DNA of 64,000 nt from Clostridia bacterium (lineage in GTDB: Bacteria > Bacillota > Clostridia > UBA1381 > UBA9506), in the NCBI GenBank assembly GCA_017399695.1, contig JAFQBK010000006.1, forward strand, positions 25,881 through 89,880, read 5' to 3'. Below, piece by piece: positions 17,399-25,193 of the stretch; positions within the stretch are counted from its first letter, which is position 1, and every line of letters starts with the position of its first letter. A model generated the notes under the pieces. It was not told the origin of the DNA and did not search any database. It saw nothing but the letters and a program-made list of their open reading frames with translations. The position numbers and the translations under genes are program-made.

Positions 17399-17983
17399 TT
17401 AGAAATATCTCTTCAAAAGTCCTTCCAAGCCTTTACCATGTCGGGCCTCATCGCGCGCCATCTCATGCACGGTATCATGGATTGCATCCAGACCGTTTTT
17501 CTTTGCGCAAGCAGCGAGGTCAAATTTGCCCTGCGTTGCGCCGTACTCGCAGTCAACTCTCCATTTTAAGTTGTCCTTGGTGGTTGCTTTCATATTCGGC
17601 TCTAAATCTTCGCCTAAGAGTTCCGCAAATTTTGCTGCATGCTCTGCTTCTTCGTATGCAGCCTTTTCCCAGTAAAGACCTACTTCCGGATAGCCTTCGC
17701 GGTGTGCAATTCTGGCCATGCAGAGGTACATACCGACTTCTGCGCATTCGCCATTGAAGTTAGCCATCAGCTGCTCAAAGATATATTTTTTATCTTCTTC
17801 CGAAATGTCGGGGTTGTTCTTTACGGTTTTTCCGTAAACACCGTATTCGTGCTGGGCAGCAAGAGCCGCACCTTCTTCCATTACCTTAAATTTTTCGCCC
17901 GGAACCTTGCATACCGGACAAAATTCAGGAGCAGAATCTCCCTCGTGAACATAACCGCAAACAGGACATACAAATTTCTTCAT
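17399..17983 (-). CDS. rubredoxin-rubrerythrin fusion (reverse rubrerythrin type)
   Basis: 194 aa from the ATG at 17983, which has GGAGG; an ATG 15 bp upstream has no SD. A rubredoxin-like domain comes first (CPVC near 5-8, CPVC near 22-25), followed by a ferritin-like diiron domain (FNGECAEVGMYLCMARIA, AYEEAEHAA, HEMARDEARHGKGL). The domain order is reversed compared with classical rubrerythrin. These proteins reduce peroxide in anaerobes. It follows a Fur-family regulator by 24 bp and is probably in the same transcript, which suggests regulation by iron or peroxide. Confidence 0.93.
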   Translation of the reverse strand: MKKFVCPVCGYVHEGDSAPEFCPVCKVPGEKFKVMEEGAALAAQHEYGVYGKTVKNNPDISEEDKKYIFEQLMANFNGECAEVGMYLCMARIAHREGYPEVGLYWEKAAYEEAEHAAKFAELLGEDLEPNMKATTKDNLKWRVDCEYGATQGKFDLAACAKKNGLDAIHDTVHEMARDEARHGKGLEGLLKRYF

Positions 17984-18007
17984 GTGAATAACCTCCAAAA
18001 TATAATT

Positions 18008-18397
18008 TTATTGTTTTAGTTGCTTGCAACACGGACAGAGTCCGTAAAGAAATACACTGCATTTTTCGAGTGAAAAGTCATCACCTAAAAGCTTTTTCGC
18101 TTTTTTTTCATCCACCAAATCGGCAAAAAGGTCAAATACCGTCTGACAATGCTGACAAATGAAATGTGCGTGTGGGGAAGTGTCGGCATCGAAGCGGTCG
18201 CCGTTTTCGCCGGTGTCGAGCCTGCGTACCTCACCTAGACTGCATAACAAATTCAGGTTGCGGTAAACCGTAGCTAGACTCAGCGCCGGTGCCTCCGGTT
18301 TTAAGTCAGCATAAATTTGCTCGGCGGTGGGATGATTTTTCTTCTCGCAAAGGTAACGCAGAATCATTTCCCGTTGCCTTGAGTACTTCATCATCAT
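18008..18397 (-). CDS. Fur-family metalloregulator, PerR-like
   Basis: 129 aa. Three ATGs in a row (18397, 18394, 18391) follow AGGGGTG; the exact one is uncertain. The winged helix (TAEQIYADLK, LATVYRNLNLL) and two CxxC zinc motifs (CQHC, CPCC) are present. Metal-site residues RFDADTSPHAHF include Asp and two His in the positions typical of PerR (Fur usually has Glu), so peroxide sensing is plausible. Its promoter carries a Fur-box palindrome, implying autoregulation. The downstream rubrerythrin supports a peroxide-stress role. Confidence 0.88.
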   Translation of the reverse strand: MMMKYSRQREMILRYLCEKKNHPTAEQIYADLKPEAPALSLATVYRNLNLLCSLGEVRRLDTGENGDRFDADTSPHAHFICQHCQTVFDLFADLVDEKKAKKLLGDDFSLEKCSVFLYGLCPCCKQLKQ

Positions 18398-18409
18398 AAT
18401 CACCCCTAT

Positions 18410-18428
18410 AATGATAATGATTATCATT
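18410..18428 (-). promoter_or_regulatory. Fur/PerR-type operator
   Basis: A perfect 9-1-9 palindrome, AATGATAAT-G-ATTATCATT, contains the exact 7-1-7 box TGATAATnATTATCA known for Bacillus Fur. It lies immediately downstream of the -10 of the fur-like gene, where bound repressor would block transcription. Confidence 0.85.
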
Positions 18429-18443
18429 ATTGTTTACAAGTTC

Positions 18444-18472
18444 ATTATACAGAAACTAAGAATCATTGTCAA
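18444..18472 (-). promoter_or_regulatory. promoter of the Fur-like gene and rubrerythrin
   Basis: On the minus strand TTGACA (18467-18472) and TATAAT (18444-18449) are separated by 17 bp, a full consensus match. Confidence 0.85.
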
Positions 18473-18523
18473 GTATTTTTTTAAAATTTTTAAAAAATTA
18501 TATATGATTTGATATATAAAAGG

Positions 18524-18556
18524 AAAGAACAATCTCCTGGGACGAGATTGTTCTTT
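18524..18556. terminator. hairpin, probable terminator on the minus strand
   Basis: A 13-bp perfect stem (AAAGAACAATCTC with GAGATTGTTCTTT, loop of 7). In the minus direction it is followed by CCTTTTATATAT. It lies between the repeat-flanked element and the Fur-like promoter and may end transcripts coming from yebC or from the element. Confidence 0.6.
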
Positions 18557-18583
18557 TGTAAATGTATTATTTTTATGTAATTC

Positions 18584-18609
18584 TTACCTTTTGCGTTCTG
18601 CGCCTTTTC
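18584..18609. repeat. direct repeat, copy 1 (about 25 bp)
   Basis: TTACCTTTTGCGTTCTGCGC followed by CTTTTCA is repeated at 18825-18850 with one extra T. The two copies flank the structured segment 18610-18824. In both cases an AT-rich tract and a hairpin lie on the proximal side. Confidence 0.8.
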
Positions 18610-18638
18610 ATTCGGGAATAGGGAAAAAGGATGCAGAA

Positions 18639-18720
18639 TCAGCAAACTGAGCGACAAAGCGGGACGCTTTGTCGGCACCCGAAGGTGTACATTAGTACTC
18701 AGAGAGGCGAAGTTTGCTGA
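18639..18720. other. multi-branched palindromic element, candidate structured RNA
   Basis: An outer stem of 10 perfect pairs (TCAGCAAACT 18639-18648 with AGTTTGCTGA 18711-18720) encloses three hairpins: GACAAAGC/GCTTTGTC (18653-18673), CACC-CGAA-GGTG (18676-18687) and GTAC-ATTA-GTAC (18687-18698). No convincing reading frame covers it. It could be a small RNA or the core of a short mobile repeat. The whole gap from 18430 to 18862 holds no gene that I can support. Confidence 0.55.
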
Positions 18721-18752
18721 TAGCAAAAAGGAATCAGAACGAAGAAAAGTCG

Positions 18753-18792
18753 AACAGGGTGAGGCTTTTCAACCGAAAAATCTCACCCTGTT
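18753..18792. repeat. long hairpin within the intergenic element
   Basis: AACAGGGTGAG (18753-18763) pairs with CTCACCCTGTT (18782-18792), with further pairing of GCTTTTC and GAAAAA inside. It has ATTTTTAAG on the plus side and no strong T-run on the minus side, so it is a weak terminator at best for yebC. Confidence 0.6.
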
Positions 18793-18824
18793 ATTTTTAA
18801 GTAAACTATAATTTTGTATGTTGG

Positions 18825-18850
18825 TTACCTTTTGCGTTCTGCGCCTTTTT
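18825..18850. repeat. direct repeat, copy 2
   Basis: Second copy of the 25-bp repeat at 18584-18609, starting 13 bp after the yebC stop. The distance between copies is 241 bp. Confidence 0.8.
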
Positions 18851-18862
18851 CACATTCCCGTC

Positions 18863-19591
18863 TTATTCTTCCCAGTTGTGATATACATTCTGCACATCGT
18901 CGTTGTCTTCCAGTGCATCAATCAACTTACCCATAAATAAGATATCCTTTTCATCGGTCAAAGCAACAGTGGTTTGCGGAAGCTTCTCCACATCGGCAGA
19001 AGCAAAGGTATAGCCCTTTTCCTCTAATGCATCACGAACCGAACCCAAAGAGTCGGGGTCGGTCAGAATTTCGAAGCAGCCTTCCTGCGCGGAAAAATCC
19101 TCTGCGCCGGAATCGAGTGCATCCATCATCACGGTATCCTCATCGAGGTCGCCGTCTTCGTTATCGATAATGATGACACCTTTTTCATCAAACATGAAGC
19201 TGACACAACCGGACTGACCGAGGTTTCCGCCGAACTTATCAAAATAGTGGCGCATATCGCCTGCAGTACGGTTTCTATTATCGGTTAAAGTCTCAACGAT
19301 AACGGCAACACCGCTCGGGCCATAGCCTTCATAGGTGATTTCTTCGTAGTTATCGCCGTCCATTGCGCCCGCTGCTTTTTTGATGCAACGCATAATATTG
19401 TCGTTGGGCATATTATTGGATTTTGCTTTTGCGATGGCGTCCTTTAATTTGGAGTTAGACTCCGGGTCGGGACCGCCTGCTTTTACGATAACCGTAATTT
19501 CGCGACCGAGCTTGGTAAAGATTTTACCTTTGGCAGCATCGGTTTTTTCTTTCTTTCTTTTAATGTTGGACCATTTGGAATGTCCTGACAT
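18863..19591 (-). CDS. yebC: YebC/PmpR family protein
   Basis: 242 aa from the ATG at 19591 (CAGGAG upstream); a GTG 9 bp earlier lies within the SD region. The N-terminus [20 protein letters not shown] and the following [20 protein letters not shown] are diagnostic. The family was described as transcriptional regulators and, more recently, as ribosome-associated factors helping translation of proline-rich stretches; the role here cannot be decided from sequence. It diverges from spoVAE. Confidence 0.95.
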   Translation of the reverse strand: MSGHSKWSNIKRKKEKTDAAKGKIFTKLGREITVIVKAGGPDPESNSKLKDAIAKAKSNNMPNDNIMRCIKKAAGAMDGDNYEEITYEGYGPSGVAVIVETLTDNRNRTAGDMRHYFDKFGGNLGQSGCVSFMFDEKGVIIIDNEDGDLDEDTVMMDALDSGAEDFSAQEGCFEILTDPDSLGSVRDALEEKGYTFASADVEKLPQTTVALTDEKDILFMGKLIDALEDNDDVQNVYHNWEE

Positions 19592-19618
19592 ATCTTTCAC
19601 TCCTGACTTTTGTATTTC

Positions 19619-19647
19619 GCATAAAATTTTCGTTTTGAAACATACTA
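19619..19647 (+). promoter_or_regulatory. sigma-G-like promoter of spoVAE
   Basis: GCATA (19619-19623), a 17-bp spacer and CATACTA (19641-19647) fit the sigma-G pattern (GHATR, 17-18 bp, CATWHTA). The promoter lies 37 bp before the spoVAE start. spoVA genes are known sigma-G targets in Bacillus. Confidence 0.65.
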
Positions 19648-19684
19648 TCAGTAAAACTGTACCATATAGAAAGAGGGTTTTATC

Positions 19685-20041
19685 TTGCAGTATGTGTGGG
19701 TCTTTTTGGTTGGTGGCGCACTTTGTGCGATCGCGCAGATTTTAATTGATAAGTGCAAATTAACCCCTGCCCGTATTTTAGTGATTTACGTTACCGCGGG
19801 CGTCGTCCTGACGGTCTTGGGGCTTTACGAGCCTTTGGTTGACTTTGCTGCTTGCGGAGCGACGGTTCCTTTAACAGGCTTTGGTTATACGCTTGCCAAA
19901 GGTGCCTTAAAAGGAGTCAGCGAGCAAGGCTTTTTCGGAATCTTTTCCGGTGGTGTCGCAGGCTCGGCGGCGGGGATCGCCGCAGCAGTCTTTTTTGGTT
20001 ATCTCATCGCGCTGATTGCCAAACCAAAAGAGAAAAAATAG
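19685..20041 (+). CDS. spoVAE: SpoVAE (SpoVAEb-type) DPA-channel component
   Basis: 118 aa, TTG start with AGAGGG 8 bp upstream. Three hydrophobic segments ([49 protein letters not shown]) and motifs [21 protein letters not shown] and LAKGALKGV are those of SpoVAE. SpoVA proteins form the forespore channel for dipicolinic acid. Here it stands alone: spoVAC and spoVAD, normally adjacent, are not in the window. A sigma-G-like promoter precedes it and a hairpin terminator follows. Confidence 0.88.
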   Translation: MQYVWVFLVGGALCAIAQILIDKCKLTPARILVIYVTAGVVLTVLGLYEPLVDFAACGATVPLTGFGYTLAKGALKGVSEQGFFGIFSGGVAGSAAGIAAAVFFGYLIALIAKPKEKK

Positions 20042-20047
20042 GAAACA

Positions 20048-20079
20048 GCTCAAACGCATTCGTTGCGCTTGGGCTTTTT
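20048..20079 (+). terminator. terminator of spoVAE
   Basis: GCTCAAACGCA and TGCGCTTGGGC form an 11-bp stem with one mismatch, loop TTCGT, followed by TTTTT. The T-run overlaps the radC stop codon on the other strand. Confidence 0.75.
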
Positions 20080-20746
20080 ACATCATACCCAGCATCATCA
20101 TAGAATTGAAGCGGTCGCCGGAAACAATGATATGGTCTTTGACCGTAACACCGATGGCCTCTAAAGCGGTTACGATGTTTTTCGTTGCTTCGCGGTCACT
20201 CGCAGATGGCATAATGCTTCCGCTGGGATGATTGTGCGTAAGCACGACATTCACCGCATTGTGCTTTAAGACCTCAGCAACAATCAGACGGGGATACGCT
20301 TCGGTCTGATTGATGGTTCCTTTGATGATGGTGCCGCTAAAATGCACCTGGTGATTGGAATCGAGACAAATGATGCCGAACTCCTCGTTCTTTTTGCCTA
20401 TGTACATTGAAACAGCATACTGACCGATGGAGTCTATGGTTGCGAGCGTGTCCGTCCGGTTCCACTTGGACTGCTGGTAAACCCTTGCCAGTTGCGGAAT
20501 CAGATTGAGAAGTATCGCAGAGCTTTCGCTGATACCATCTACTTCACAAAGTGCTTCCACATCGGCGTCAAACACATTGGCAAGAGAACCAAAGCGGTCA
20601 ATCAGCTGATGCGCGAGCTCGTTTATGTCTCTGCGAGGGATGGAGTAGTAGAGCAGAAGCTCTAAAATCTCGTGCGGCTCAAAGTGGTCGAGTCCCTCGT
20701 GCAAATAGCGATGCTTCATTCGCATTCTGTGTCCTTCGTGTATCAT
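20078..20746 (-). CDS. radC: RadC family (JAB/MPN domain) protein
   Basis: 222 aa, AAAGAGG before the ATG. An N-terminal helix-hairpin-helix-like part (LCEVDGISESSAILL) is followed by an MPN domain with the metal motif THNHPSGSIMPSASD (HxHx7SxxD type). The old name DNA repair protein is not well supported for the family, so the function is open. It lies 20 bp after pyrE and is probably cotranscribed with it. Confidence 0.92.
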   Translation of the reverse strand: MIHEGHRMRMKHRYLHEGLDHFEPHEILELLLYYSIPRRDINELAHQLIDRFGSLANVFDADVEALCEVDGISESSAILLNLIPQLARVYQQSKWNRTDTLATIDSIGQYAVSMYIGKKNEEFGIICLDSNHQVHFSGTIIKGTINQTEAYPRLIVAEVLKHNAVNVVLTHNHPSGSIMPSASDREATKNIVTALEAIGVTVKDHIIVSGDRFNSMMMLGMM

Positions 20747-20766
20747 TGTTACCTCTTTTTATTTCA

Positions 20767-21348
20767 TCAAACTTTAAGTGCGCGGCTGCCCGGCTTGACA
20801 AGTGGCAGACCCTCTTTGCACAGAGGACATTCATCTGCTTCGTAAGAAATAACTTCCATAGAAATTACGGATTCGAGCGAAACACCGAAATCGATTTTTC
20901 CGCCGGTACGGTCAACAATTACACCAAGACCGACAACCTCGCCGCCGTTCTTTCTTACAATATCAATCACCTCGCGGACAGAACCGCCGGTGGTTACAAC
21001 ATCCTCTACGACCAAGACCTTCTGTCCCGGCTCAATGGTAAAACCGCGTCTTAAGGTCATTTCCCCATTTTCACGTTCAGCAAAGATATTCTTTACGCCT
21101 AAATGACGGGATACTTCATAGCTCATTTGGATTGCGCCAATGGCAGGTCCGATGACCAGCTCAACGCCCTTATCCTGAAATTTTTCAGCAAGTGCTGCAC
21201 AGAGCTCTTCGCTGTATTTCGTGTGCTGGAAAATTTTTGCACACTGCATGTACTTATCCGAGTGACGACCGGAGGTCAGAAGAAAATGTCCTTCCTGCAG
21301 AACACCGGCTTCTTTTAAGACTTCCAAAACTCTTTCTTTTGTGATCAT
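20767..21348 (-). CDS. pyrE: orotate phosphoribosyltransferase
   Basis: 193 aa from the ATG at 21348, 9 bp after AAAGGA; an ATG at 21357 overlaps that SD. It adds ribose phosphate to orotate. The PRPP motif [14 protein letters not shown] is near residue 110, with [12 protein letters not shown] near 24. The C-terminal region has CPLCKEG, seen in the longer Gram-positive PyrE form. It is separated by 9.5 kb from the pyr operon and has its own promoter with no PyrR leader, so it may escape PyrR control. Confidence 0.95.
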   Translation of the reverse strand: MITKERVLEVLKEAGVLQEGHFLLTSGRHSDKYMQCAKIFQHTKYSEELCAALAEKFQDKGVELVIGPAIGAIQMSYEVSRHLGVKNIFAERENGEMTLRRGFTIEPGQKVLVVEDVVTTGGSVREVIDIVRKNGGEVVGLGVIVDRTGGKIDFGVSLESVISMEVISYEADECPLCKEGLPLVKPGSRALKV

Positions 21349-21383
21349 GGAATTCATCCTTTCATTTTATGTCTATCATTTCT

Positions 21384-21412
21384 ATTTTACACATTTTCCG
21401 CCGAAAATTCAA
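21384..21412 (-). promoter_or_regulatory. promoter of pyrE-radC
   Basis: On the minus strand TTGAAT (21407-21412), 17-bp spacer, TAAAAT (21384-21389). Confidence 0.6.
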
Positions 21413-21521
21413 CCTATTTATTTATTTTTTCGCAGAATATCCCGAAAAACTGAAATATGAATATATTGATAAGGGAAAGAATTTTTTGTTTGGCATAAAA
21501 AAGTTGGAAAGGAGGAAGACA

Positions 21522-21788
21522 ATGGGAGCTTTTTTATTGATATTCTCTTCATCAACGACGGCAGGCAGACTCAAGCGAATCGCGGCAAAAAACGGGTATG
21601 CGCCGGTAAATTTAGTGCAGACGCCAAAGTCGATATCGGAAAACGGTTGCAGTTATGCCTTAAAGGTCAGTGGCACACATCTTTCTGCACTAAAAGCTAT
21701 GGCGGAGGAGTATGGACTCAGGATTAACGGTATTTATCGTGAACTGATGGGTACAGACGGGACAAAAAGTTATGAAAGATATGTTTAA
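21522..21788 (+). CDS. DUF3343 (putative Se/S carrier-like) small protein
   Basis: 88 aa from the ATG at 21522 with a strong SD (GGAAAGGAGG); the frame is open upstream to 21369 but that part is AT-rich and lacks an SD. The pattern FSSTTAGRLKRIAAKNGYAPVNLVQTPKSIS followed by a Cys and a C-terminal helix is that of DUF3343 proteins, some of which occur near selenium or sulfur metabolism genes. No such neighbour is seen. Function is not established. Confidence 0.75.
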   Translation: MGAFLLIFSSSTTAGRLKRIAAKNGYAPVNLVQTPKSISENGCSYALKVSGTHLSALKAMAEEYGLRINGIYRELMGTDGTKSYERYV

Positions 21789-21812
21789 TCATATATTTCT
21801 TTTGCGAACAAA

Positions 21813-21850
21813 GACTGCGCTGACATTTTAACTGTCGGCGCAGTCCTTTT
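21813..21850. terminator. terminator shared by the DUF3343 gene and the hydrogenase
   Basis: GACTGCGCTGACA (21813-21825) pairs with TGTCGGCGCAGTC (21833-21845), followed by CTTTT. The hydrogenase stop codon lies in its loop on the other strand. Confidence 0.75.
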
Positions 21851-23336
21851 GTCTTAGCAGAGGATTTTCTGTCGCGTTTTTCTTCTCTGACTGCTCTTTG
21901 TATTTTTTAATCGCAGTAGCGGCTTTTTGCGTCGGGAGGACTGTTCCCGCGCCGCCAATGCATCCGCCGGGGCAAGCCATACCTTCTAAGAGATAGCCAT
22001 TTCGTTTTCCTGCACGGGCAAGCGTCAGCATTTTCCGACACTCCGAAAGGCTGTCCGCACGTTCGGTCGGGATGGTGATGCCGGGATTGATTGTTTTGGC
22101 GGCACCGATAATCGCCTCTGCTACACCACCCGAAACGGGATATCCTCTCCCTGCGGCGGTAGCGTCAGTAAAAGGCTCTTTTTCTGTGTCTTCGCCGAGT
22201 GTGATTCCCTTTGCTGCCATCATCCCCATCAGTTCTTCGAAAGTGATGACAAAATCTACCTCACTCCGCACGCTTTTCCGCATTGCCTCCAGCTTTTTGG
22301 CAGCACAAGGGCCAATGAAAACGACCTTGGCGTCGGGATGCTTTTCTTTAATCAGATGCGCAGTCACAACCATTGGTGTACGACCCTCGGAAACACAGTG
22401 CGCGATATCAGGAAACAGTTTTTTTGCCATTGATGCCCAGGAAGGACAGCATGAGGTGGCTAAAAAAGGTTGCTTGTCGGGTACGTTTTCCAAAAAATGT
22501 TTTGCTTCTTCGACGGCACCGATGTCGGCACCTGCGGCAACCTCGTAGACGTCATAAAATCCAAGTTCTTTCAGGAGCGGCTTAATGTTTTCAGGCTCAG
22601 CAAGTGGTCCGAGCTGACCGACAAACGCGGGAGCAATTTCTGCGATGACGTGCGCGCCCTCTTTCATACTGCGAATGAGCTGATAAATCTGGGATTTGTC
22701 AGCGATAGCGGCAAAGGGGCAGTTTACGAGACACATTCCGCAGGAAACGCATTTGTCGTAGTTGATTTTGGCACGTCCCATCTCATCCGATTCAATCGCA
22801 TCCACACCGCAGGCTTTAGCGCAGGGACGCGAAAAATGCACAATGGCGTTATAAGGGCAAGCCTCGCGGCAACGGCCGCAACGCACGCACTTGTCTTTGT
22901 CAATCGCGGATTTTCCGTCAATGATACTGACCGCCTGCACCGGACAGACAGCAGTGCAGGGATGGGCAAGGCAGCCGCGGCAGTTGTCCGTGACATAAAA
23001 GGCAGTCTCCGGACAAGCTTCGCAGGCAAAGGGAATGACATTAACGAGTGGCGGCGTGTAATAGGTTTCGGGTGTGGCGCACTCCTCAATTCCCTCACGA
23101 AGCGGTGCGTGACGGTCGGCAGAGCGTACGGGCAGTCCCATGGCAAGCCGGATACGCTCGCCGACAATCGCACGTTCTTTAAACACGCTGTCGCGGTATC
23201 TTGCAATTTCGCCGGGGATGATGCGATAGGGGATTTTATCAATTTCCGAAAAATCCTTTTCCTCATAGGCGAAACGGGCAACCTCAGAAAACACTTTTCT
23301 TCTGATTTTAGTAACGGGCGTATAGACTCCTCTCAA
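21828..23336 (-). CDS. [FeFe] hydrogenase catalytic subunit, group-B-like
   Basis: 502 aa. The N-terminal part has many Cys motifs for FeS clusters: CEACPETAFYVTDNCRGCLAHPC (near 106-128), CVRCGRCREACP and CVSCGMCLVNCP. H-cluster motifs follow: TSCCPSW (L1, near 292), GPCAAKK (L2, near 345) and EGMACPGGCIGGAG (L3, near 455). These forms match [FeFe] hydrogenases, probably group B. The likely reaction is proton reduction or H2 oxidation with ferredoxin in the cytoplasm. No maturase genes (hydEFG) are in the window. It follows a small thioredoxin-like ferredoxin gene. Confidence 0.9.
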   Translation of the reverse strand: MRGVYTPVTKIRRKVFSEVARFAYEEKDFSEIDKIPYRIIPGEIARYRDSVFKERAIVGERIRLAMGLPVRSADRHAPLREGIEECATPETYYTPPLVNVIPFACEACPETAFYVTDNCRGCLAHPCTAVCPVQAVSIIDGKSAIDKDKCVRCGRCREACPYNAIVHFSRPCAKACGVDAIESDEMGRAKINYDKCVSCGMCLVNCPFAAIADKSQIYQLIRSMKEGAHVIAEIAPAFVGQLGPLAEPENIKPLLKELGFYDVYEVAAGADIGAVEEAKHFLENVPDKQPFLATSCCPSWASMAKKLFPDIAHCVSEGRTPMVVTAHLIKEKHPDAKVVFIGPCAAKKLEAMRKSVRSEVDFVITFEELMGMMAAKGITLGEDTEKEPFTDATAAGRGYPVSGGVAEAIIGAAKTINPGITIPTERADSLSECRKMLTLARAGKRNGYLLEGMACPGGCIGGAGTVLPTQKAATAIKKYKEQSEKKNATENPLLRQKDCADS

Positions 23337-23352
23337 ATCATATCCCCCCCCT

Positions 23353-23613
23353 TCACATATTGTCGGTATGTGCTAAAATTTTAGCCATTACATTTTGAGT
23401 CGTCGCATTTTCCATGACCTCGTCTTCTACCTTAATTACGGGCGCGCAAGCGGAATGGTCGTGACAGTCAAGAGGTGTTGTCGGAATAATTTTCACAGTA
23501 AATGGCGACGCTTTTGGCACCTTTTTAAGACTTTCAATACCGCAGATCAAATCCATGGCACCAGAGAGCATACATTCAGCACAAACACAGACAAATACAT
23601 CAATTTTTTTCAT
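23353..23613 (-). CDS. small (2Fe-2S) ferredoxin-like protein, NuoE C-terminal type
   Basis: 86 aa from the ATG at 23613 (AGGGTGA upstream); ATGs further upstream lack an SD. The Cys pattern CVCAECMLSGA ... CHDHSACAPVIKV resembles the thioredoxin-like [2Fe-2S] domain of NuoE/HydA-associated ferredoxins. It lies 16 bp before the hydrogenase gene and is probably an electron-transfer partner or small subunit (inference). Confidence 0.7.
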   Translation of the reverse strand: MKKIDVFVCVCAECMLSGAMDLICGIESLKKVPKASPFTVKIIPTTPLDCHDHSACAPVIKVEDEVMENATTQNVMAKILAHTDNM

Positions 23614-23744
23614 TTTTTCACCCTTTTTTGATTGTTCTGCCATAAACATTGATAAAAGTGGCAGTATTTAGCGAAGTATTATCGTTATGTAGGACAAAAA
23701 TGGAAAAAATTTCATAATTTTTTACATTTTATGGTAAAAAAGTC

Positions 23745-23773
23745 TTGCATTTACTGGAAATAAATGGTATACT
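23745..23773 (+). promoter_or_regulatory. sigma-A-type promoter of spo0A
   Basis: TTGCAT (23745-23750), a 17-bp spacer and TATACT (23768-23773). I see no exact TGTCGAA box in the upstream 190 bp, so visible autoregulation by Spo0A is lacking. Confidence 0.65.
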
Positions 23774-23842
23774 ACTTACAGAAATTGTAAAAAATACCCA
23801 ATTTCGCAGAGAAAAGAAATGGAAAATGATAAGGAGGACATC

Positions 23843-24676
23843 ATGAGTAAGAAAATATCGGTTGTGTTGGTGGATGACAGTAAGTCGCTTTGTGAGTACA
23901 TTGCAAACTGCTTTTCCGAGACTGAGGAATTGGAGGTGGTTGGCATAGCGCATAACGGGGCAGACGGGTATGACCTGATCTGTGAGAAAAAGCCGGATGT
24001 TGCGCTTTTGGATGTGGTGATGCCGAAGATGGACGGACTCGAGCTGCTAGAAAAACTGGGAGAAGCGAACATCGACAAGAAAATTACCTATATCATGCTT
24101 TCGGCGGTTGGCAATGACAGTATCACGGCAAGAGCAATGCAGCTTGGGGCACATTATTATATTGTGAAGCCGTTTGAGAAAATGGATGTGCTTACGAGAA
24201 AAATTCAGCAAATCCATTCTATCATCAGTAGTCATCCTGCTTCTGTAAGTACCTCCGTACCCGCGGATACAGCGATGGTTAAAGAAGCAAAGGGAAGAAT
24301 CCCGATGGTTATCAGCGAGGAGAATTTAGAGTCTGTGATTACGGATGTGATTCACGACATCGGTGTTCCGGCGCATATCAAGGGTTATCATTATCTGCGT
24401 GAGGCGATTGGCCTTTGTATCCACGACAGCGAGTTTATCAATTCCATTACGAAAATGCTTTATCCGACGGTCGCAAGAAATTACCGTACAACATCCTCGC
24501 GTGTCGAGCGTGCAATTCGTCACGCCATTGAGGTTGCGTGGAGCAGAGGTAAAGAGGAGGTCTTAACCGAGCTCTTTGGTTATACGATTGACACAAATAA
24601 AGGAAAACCGACCAATGGCGAATTTATCGCGATGATTTCGGACAGCATCCGCCTGAAAATGAAAAATGCAATCTAA
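23843..24676 (+). CDS. spo0A: Spo0A, master regulator of sporulation
   Basis: 277 aa from the ATG at 23843 behind AAGGAGG; an upstream ATG at 23819 has no SD. The receiver domain ([30 protein letters not shown] with phospho-acceptor Asp near 57, [14 protein letters not shown]) is followed by a linker and the Spo0A DNA-binding domain ([35 protein letters not shown]). When phosphorylated it binds 0A boxes such as those seen before spoIIGA. A terminator follows. Confidence 0.97.
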   Translation: MSKKISVVLVDDSKSLCEYIANCFSETEELEVVGIAHNGADGYDLICEKKPDVALLDVVMPKMDGLELLEKLGEANIDKKITYIMLSAVGNDSITARAMQLGAHYYIVKPFEKMDVLTRKIQQIHSIISSHPASVSTSVPADTAMVKEAKGRIPMVISEENLESVITDVIHDIGVPAHIKGYHYLREAIGLCIHDSEFINSITKMLYPTVARNYRTTSSRVERAIRHAIEVAWSRGKEEVLTELFGYTIDTNKGKPTNGEFIAMISDSIRLKMKNAI

Positions 24677-24686
24677 ATAGTTATTT

Positions 24687-24712
24687 GAGGCAGCGAACTG
24701 CTGCCTCTTTTT
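24687..24712. terminator. terminator of spo0A
   Basis: GAGGCAGC and GCTGCCTC pair around GAACT (24687-24707), then TTTTT. It lies at the end of the convergent gene 24711-25193 as well. Confidence 0.8.
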
Positions 24713-25193
24713 ATTTAACGTGTAAATGAAAAAGCTGATCAGATGGTGTGCCTGTCAAAAGAGCGAGTGTGACAAAAGCCAGTGCAGAGTGAATGTCCGT
24801 AAGGAACCCGTCGATACAGACGGGAAATTCCTGCGGTTCAAGCTCTTTTTGTTGTGGACTGATAACCGAGCGTTGGAGACAGTACTGAAAGGAGAGTCCG
24901 CCCACGTCCTCGCGCAAAGAAGAAGCAGTTACCGTTGCAAAGTGGTTTAGCCCGTAGCTGACCACTAAACCGGAATCTTTTTCCTGTGGCAAGGGGACTG
25001 CGTCCGTATTTAACAAAAGAATTTTAGAAGACGGACGGGTAATGAGCGGGCGGTTTTCAATTAAAATGTCGCAGGAAGTACTGTCATCAGGTGAAGACAG
25101 GAGGAAAGAACTAGATGTCGGACCGTTTGAAAACAGAAAAAGATGTAAAAGTTGCCTGATTGTTTCGTCTGATTCGGGAATTGTGACGGTCAT
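24711..25193 (-). CDS. unidentified protein, convergent with spo0A
   Basis: 160 aa from an ATG at 25193 with only a weak GGAG about 12 bp upstream. It is preferred to the plus-strand frames here because it fills the gap and has protein-like composition. The C-terminal half (ILLLNTDAV, VVSYGLNHFATVTASSL, FPVCIDGFLTDIHSALAFVTLALLTG) resembles small hypothetical proteins of Clostridia with some likeness to Mur-ligase C-terminal segments. I do not recognise a function. There is no signal peptide; the last 40 residues hold one hydrophobic segment. Confidence 0.5.
   Translation of the reverse strand: MTVTIPESDETIRQLLHLFLFSNGPTSSSFLLSSPDDSTSCDILIENRPLITRPSSKILLLNTDAVPLPQEKDSGLVVSYGLNHFATVTASSLREDVGGLSFQYCLQRSVISPQQKELEPQEFPVCIDGFLTDIHSALAFVTLALLTGTPSDQLFHLHVK

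Noticed and set aside
18490..18726. Minus-strand frame of 78 codons in the repeat region
   Set aside because: It consists of hairpins and repeat sequence, has no SD and an untypical composition.
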